A stretch of 37,899 nt of DNA from Gemmatimonadaceae bacterium (lineage in GTDB: Bacteria > Gemmatimonadota > Gemmatimonadetes > Gemmatimonadales > Gemmatimonadaceae), in assembly GCA_025451425.1 (NCBI GenBank), contig JANWKK010000148.1, forward strand, positions 1-37,899, given 5' to 3'. The notes under the pieces are model-generated. The model had not been told where the DNA came from. It did no database searches and saw only the letters and a program-made list of their open reading frames with translations. Positions 33,830 through 37,899 of this stretch are shown here, one piece after another. The position numbers and the translations under genes were made by a program. Position 1 is the first letter of the stretch; every line of letters begins with the position of its first letter.

Positions 33830-35541
33830 TGCTCTACGGCGTGTTCTTCGACTATCCGTGGCTGCTGTCGCTTGCCCTCGTGCTGCCGGTGCTCGTCATT
33901 CTGCTCGTGCGCTACAACTATCGGCGTCGATTCGCGCGCCTTGCACGGCTCGGCACCACAGACGTCGTCGCTCGGCTCGTACCGCCGAACGCGATCCGGC
34001 CGCCCGGCTGGCACGTGGCGCGGCTGGCAGCGGCGGCGCTTGGCGTCGGCATCGCTGTCGCCGGTCCGCGCTGGGGCGCTGAGCGAAATGTCGTGCGGAC
34101 GAGCGGGATCGACATGGTGCTCGCGCTCGACGCCTCGCTCTCGATGATGGCGCCTGACGAGCGTCCGAATCGCCTCGAGCGCATGAAGCAGGAAGTCCGA
34201 CGGCTGCTCGACGAGTCGCGTGGCGATCGCATCGGTCTCATCGCCTTTGCTGGTCGCAGCTATATCCTCACGCCGATGACCGTCGACGCTGGCGCGCTCT
34301 CGCTCTTTCTCGACAACCTCGATCCTTCCGTCGTTGGGCAGGCCGGAAGCTCCCTATCGCGCGCGATTCGGCAGGGATCCGACCTCCTCATGCTCTCGAA
34401 TAGCGGCGCGGACAAGGCGCTTGTGGTGATGAGCGACGGCGAGGCCTTCGAGGATATCAATGATGTCGTCGCCGAAGCCAAGCACGCGGGCGAACAGGGA
34501 GTCAGCGTTGTCACCGTCGGCTTCGGCACGACACAGGGCGCGACAATTCCCGTGAAGAATCCGGACCGAACGACAACTCTCAAGCGCGACGACGGTGGTC
34601 AAATTGTTGTCACGCACTACACCCCGGATTTTCTGAAGGCAGCAGCGGATGCTGCTCACGGGACGTTCATTGATGCTTCGCGAACCGATAAGGCTTCTCT
34701 GATCAAGAACGCGCTAGCCAGGCTCCGCAGCAAAGCGCGTTCGACAATCAGCGGCGAATCGCGAACGCCTCGGTATCAGCTCTTTCTGTTTCCCGCGGTA
34801 CTGTTGCTGCTTCTCGACACGTTGCTCGGTGAACGACGCGGCCGTCGGCCAAGCCGGTCTGCGGCCTCGCAGACCGCGGTGAATGGCGCCACCGCGATCG
34901 TACTCATGCTTTTGCCAACGCTCTCTGGCTGCGCTGGTTTCCTGCCGTCCTCATCGCCATCGGATAAGGCCGCTCATGCGTATCACTCACAGAACTTCCA
35001 GCAGGCCGCGGCATTGTACCGGAGTGCAATTGACGGCGGCGACAAGCGGCCGGAGACTTTGTACAACTACGGCACCGCGCTCCTCGCTGGCGATTCGCTC
35101 CAGGGCGCTGCCGAAGTGCTCGATCGGCTGAGCGATGCACAGGATCCTGAGCTGCGCTATCGCGCATTGTTCAATCTCGGGCTCGCGCAGTTGAAGGCGG
35201 GTCTGGCGGCGCCAAAGGAAACGGCGGCAGAGCCGCTCGATGCGGCGCTGGCTGCCTATAAGAAGGTTCTACTCATGCGCGCTGGCGATTTCGACGCTAA
35301 ATGGAACTACGAGTTGGCGTTGCGGAAGAGAGAGCAGGGTGGGGGTGGCGGAGGTGGAGGCGCCGGCGGGGGACAGTCGAACAGCTCGCCGCAACAGCAA
35401 GAGCCCAAGCCGACGGGCGGTCTGGGCCAGAATCAAGCGGATCAACTCCTGGGCAGCGCCGCGCGTGAAGAGCGCGACGTACAGGCGAAGAAGCAGAAAC
35501 AAACTCGCGTCGAACCGCCGCCCGGCGGGAAGGACTGGTGA
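33826..35541 (+). CDS. BatB-BatC fusion: VWA membrane protein with TPR tail
   Basis: 571 residues from ATG 33826 in the batA stop (ATG 33829 equally possible). Residues 1-330: BatB-type, with two membrane helices, VWA domain with MIDAS DASLS, and a closing helix (LFLFPAVLLLLLDTLL). Residues ~355-380 contain a second signal-like run ending in a lipobox-like LSGC (VLMLLPTLSGCAG). Residues 385-505 are TPR-like (AYHSQNFQQAAALYRSAI, YNYGTALLAGDSLQGAAEVL, FNLGLAQLKAG), then a Gly-rich segment and a charged tail (AREERDVQAKKQKQ), as in BatC. Two separate genes in several other bacteria are thus one frame here. Confidence 0.86.
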   Translation: MMLYGVFFDYPWLLSLALVLPVLVILLVRYNYRRRFARLARLGTTDVVARLVPPNAIRPPGWHVARLAAAALGVGIAVAGPRWGAERNVVRTSGIDMVLALDASLSMMAPDERPNRLERMKQEVRRLLDESRGDRIGLIAFAGRSYILTPMTVDAGALSLFLDNLDPSVVGQAGSSLSRAIRQGSDLLMLSNSGADKALVVMSDGEAFEDINDVVAEAKHAGEQGVSVVTVGFGTTQGATIPVKNPDRTTTLKRDDGGQIVVTHYTPDFLKAAADAAHGTFIDASRTDKASLIKNALARLRSKARSTISGESRTPRYQLFLFPAVLLLLLDTLLGERRGRRPSRSAASQTAVNGATAIVLMLLPTLSGCAGFLPSSSPSDKAAHAYHSQNFQQAAALYRSAIDGGDKRPETLYNYGTALLAGDSLQGAAEVLDRLSDAQDPELRYRALFNLGLAQLKAGLAAPKETAAEPLDAALAAYKKVLLMRAGDFDAKWNYELALRKREQGGGGGGGGAGGGQSNSSPQQQEPKPTGGLGQNQADQLLGSAAREERDVQAKKQKQTRVEPPPGGKDW

Positions 35542-37899
35542 TCGGACTCCTCGTCTTCGCGCAGCTCGCGATCGTCGCTCATGCACCGGAGGTCGTCGCG
35601 GCGTGCGATGCCGTCGAGGTCACCATAGCCGTGAGCGCACCGGGGAACATTGCGCCACAAATAATCGCGCCCACGTTCTCGCCATTCGACGTGCTCCGGT
35701 CGTCCGTGACGCCGCACGTGCAGCTCGATCCGCGCAACGGTGGTTCGATCATCGCCGAGTATCGTTACGTCCTCACCACGGATCAGTCGGGCACATTCAC
35801 CTTGCCGCCGTTCGAAGCGCGGCTTCGGGACGCGACGATACGCTCCAAGCCGCTGCGCATCACCGTGCGCGGTAATCGCGCGGGAGATGGCGTACCTACC
35901 GTGGTGGCTCGCGCACGCATCGATACGAGCCTGGACGTGAACTTCCGCGCGCTCACTGAGCCCGAGACAGTCTATGTGGGGCAGCAGGCGAACTACGAGG
36001 TTGCGGTTTTCCTCAACGAGACAGTGCGCGACCGCCTGCGTCGCAATCCGACGTTCTATCCGCCGGACATGCAGTCGATGCTCGCTTACGACTTGCCTCC
36101 CGTTACCGGCGAACCGCCAAAGCGAAAAGTCGGCACGCGATGCTTCGACGCGCTCGTGTATCAGCGGGCGCTCTTTCCGCTGGTGCCTGGCCGCTTCGTC
36201 ATCGCGCCGGCGCAACTCGTGTATTCACTACCGCTCTCGTCGAGCTTCTTCAGTCGCGAGGAATCGCACGAGCTCGTAACGGACAGCACGATCCTCGTTG
36301 CGGTGGATCCGCCCACCGCTGGACGACCGAGCGAGTACACCGGCGCCGTCGGCGATCTGTCGATCGCTTCGCGACTCGACACCCGCCGCGGCCGCGTCGG
36401 CGATCCGATGCTCCTCACCGTTAGGCTCACCGGTGCTGGCAACGTGAAGCTCTTCCCGCCGCCGCGTGTCGACATCCCGTGGGCCAACCTCGTGCGCGCC
36501 GACGAGCGCGTGCAGGTCGACTCCGCAGCGCGAAAGATTCGCGGGGCAAAGGAGTTCGATTGGGTGCTCACACCCAAAGTCGCCGGGGAGCTCGACGTCC
36601 CGCCGATTCGCTACGGCTACTTCAATCCGGATACGCGTCGTTATGCGGTGGCTGCGGCGGCGGGTGAGCACGTGACCATCGCCCCCGGCTTTCTCGCCGC
36701 GGGCGACACCATGCGCTCCGAACCATTGCTCGCGATTCGTTCGAGCTATCGTGGTCCAGTGAGCCGGCCCCCGCATGAGCGTGGCTCCTTTTGGCTCTTG
36801 CTCTCTCTCGCGCCCTTGCCGGCGGTCGCTGGACGGATGCGTCGAGCGCCGCGTCGGGTCGCCGCACCAACGGCGGCGGCAAAGCTTCGCGCCCTCGCGC
36901 GCAATCCGGCCGGTCATGATTCGTGTGAGATTCGCCGCGTGTACGCGAGCGCACTAGGTGAGCGGTTAGGCATCGGCGCCGAGCAGTTCACGCGGACGGG
37001 CACGTTATCGCGCGCCCTCCGACGTGCCGGCGTTTCGAGCACCGTCGCCGTTGACGCCGAGACGCTGCTTCGCGAGCTCGACGCCGCGGCATACGGCCCG
37101 GCAACCCTCCTCGAGCGCGACACCGTCGAGCGTGCACTCGCGATCGTTCGTCAGACGGATCTCGAGGCACTTCCGCGTCACGAGCTCCACTTGCCGAGAA
37201 CACTTGCTCTCATACTCGCCGCGGCGGTCCCGCTGACGGCCATCAGCCTTCGCGCGCTGTCGACAGACGCTGCTCAGCGTGATTTCGATCGCGGTGTTCG
37301 CGCGTACAGCGATCGCCAGTTTGGTGTGGCGCGCGCGGCCTTCAGCAGCTCGGCGAAGGCGGATCCGTGGGCCCCGGATTCATGGGCGAACTTTGGCACG
37401 GCCGCGTGGTCGGCGGGAGACACGGCAAGTGCCGTCCTCGGGTGGCAGCGCGCGCTTCGTCTCGAGCCCATGGCGTCGGATCTGCGCGATCGATTGCAGT
37501 TGACCGAGGGGCAGGCCTTCGGCACCAACAGCTTCGTGCCGCCCGTATCGTCGACGGTCACGCTCTGGTTGGCCGTGGGTGCCTGGCTGGCCGCCTGGCT
37601 CATCGCGGCGGTGCTTGCCTTTCGCAAATCACTCCGGTGGCGCGTTGGTGTTAGGCGTTGGGCTTATGCCGCTGGCATCGTTGCCGTTCTCCTTTTGCTC
37701 GGCGGGCTCGATCTCGATCAACTTCTGGCCGCGCGGAATTACACCGTACTTCGGTCCACGACGCGGCTGAGCAGCGATCCCGCGCTTGGTGGAGAGACGA
37801 AGGGGACGGCCGTCATCGGTGAAGTCGCGCGTGCCGTGCGCCGCCAGGGCCCGTGGACCCTGGTGACCCTCGACGAGGAACGCGAAGGTTGGGTGGAGT
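35538..37899 (+). CDS. BatD-BatE fusion, 3'-truncated by the window end
   Basis: At least 787 codons, open to the edge. I checked the frame codon by codon from GTG 35538 (in the preceding stop, GTGA). A signal-like N terminus (IGLLVFAQLAIVAHA) leads into several Ig-like beta domains of BatD (about 25-400), with FEARLRD and VRLTGAGNVKLFPPPRVDIP. A membrane helix (FWLLLSLAPLPAVAG) and a helical domain follow; another membrane helix (LALILAAAVPLTAI) precedes TPR-like repeats (YSDRQFGVARAAFSSSAKADPWAPDSWANFGTAAW). Two more helices lead to an SH3-like start (YTVLRSTTRLSS ... GEVARAVRRQGPW), the BatE end. The true C terminus is outside. Confidence 0.85.
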   Translation, partial: MIGLLVFAQLAIVAHAPEVVAACDAVEVTIAVSAPGNIAPQIIAPTFSPFDVLRSSVTPHVQLDPRNGGSIIAEYRYVLTTDQSGTFTLPPFEARLRDATIRSKPLRITVRGNRAGDGVPTVVARARIDTSLDVNFRALTEPETVYVGQQANYEVAVFLNETVRDRLRRNPTFYPPDMQSMLAYDLPPVTGEPPKRKVGTRCFDALVYQRALFPLVPGRFVIAPAQLVYSLPLSSSFFSREESHELVTDSTILVAVDPPTAGRPSEYTGAVGDLSIASRLDTRRGRVGDPMLLTVRLTGAGNVKLFPPPRVDIPWANLVRADERVQVDSAARKIRGAKEFDWVLTPKVAGELDVPPIRYGYFNPDTRRYAVAAAAGEHVTIAPGFLAAGDTMRSEPLLAIRSSYRGPVSRPPHERGSFWLLLSLAPLPAVAGRMRRAPRRVAAPTAAAKLRALARNPAGHDSCEIRRVYASALGERLGIGAEQFTRTGTLSRALRRAGVSSTVAVDAETLLRELDAAAYGPATLLERDTVERALAIVRQTDLEALPRHELHLPRTLALILAAAVPLTAISLRALSTDAAQRDFDRGVRAYSDRQFGVARAAFSSSAKADPWAPDSWANFGTAAWSAGDTASAVLGWQRALRLEPMASDLRDRLQLTEGQAFGTNSFVPPVSSTVTLWLAVGAWLAAWLIAAVLAFRKSLRWRVGVRRWAYAAGIVAVLLLLGGLDLDQLLAARNYTVLRSTTRLSSDPALGGETKGTAVIGEVARAVRRQGPWTLVTLDEEREGWVE

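Noticed and set aside
1..37899. tRNA, rRNA, CRISPR arrays, insertion-sequence transposases, prophage genes
   Set aside because: Scanned for by eye; no cloverleaf, regularly spaced repeats, transposase motifs or phage structural genes were found.

Overview
This is a high-GC (roughly 63-65% by eye), gene-dense bacterial chromosomal window. It combines a SusC/SusD outer-membrane pair, TonB-type beta-barrels, GRGGRG-rich S9 peptidases, GTG/TTG starts and very frequent ATGA/GTGA gene overlaps. SusC/SusD in a GC-rich genome that is clearly not Bacteroidetes-like in codon use points most to Gemmatimonadota. That assignment is inference; there is no rRNA here. No tRNA, rRNA, CRISPR array, transposase or prophage gene was seen.

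Layout. (1) 1-6749: nutrient/peptide scavenging: the 3' end of a SusC-type porin, its SusD lipoprotein, a beta-lactamase-fold serine hydrolase and an S9 prolyl-oligopeptidase-like enzyme. A hairpin-forming intergenic element (4231-4418) lies between the two hydrolases. (2) 6737-7249: an unknown gene on the minus strand. (3) 7395-20897: a 13.5-kb potassium island on the plus strand. It holds the response regulator kdpE, the membrane/kinase half of KdpD, two small membrane proteins, kdpF, kdpA, kdpB, kdpC, an outer-membrane beta-barrel protein fused to the operon by a stop/start overlap, the low-affinity transporter kup, the ATP-binding/USP half of KdpD, and a degenerate histidine-kinase-like membrane protein. 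The same T-rich 18-mer (15/18 match) lies upstream of kdpE and upstream of the kdpF-C genes and is a candidate KdpE operator. (4) 20900-21247: a second inverted-repeat element and a small minus-strand gene. (5) 21359-26463: a pyrimidine operon with an unusual membrane-domain/PyrR fusion, pyrB, pyrC, a class II aldolase and a coiled-coil/zinc-ribbon protein, all linked by 4-base overlaps. (6) 26475-29672: rpsT on the minus strand with its own promoter and terminator; divergently, an M50 site-2-type protease, scpA, scpB and an RluB-type pseudouridine synthase (chromosome condensation/translation housekeeping). (7) 29831-37899: a MoxR-Bat (aerotolerance-type) operon: MoxR ATPase, DUF58 protein, a BatD-like membrane protein, BatA, a BatB-BatC fusion, and a BatD-BatE fusion that runs off the end. 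A near-perfect 31-bp inverted repeat sits exactly at the moxR stop and the DUF58 start.

How the parts work together. The potassium island looks self-contained: an outer-membrane pore, an ATP-driven high-affinity pump, a secondary low-affinity carrier, and a sensor whose two halves are encoded at opposite ends of the cluster together with a kinase-dead partner. This split sensor is the most system-like unusual feature in the window. Other points deserving attention are the Lys-to-Thr change in the KdpB phosphorylation motif, the over-use of the word GTTAGGC/GCCTAAC throughout the window, and three long intergenic inverted repeats.
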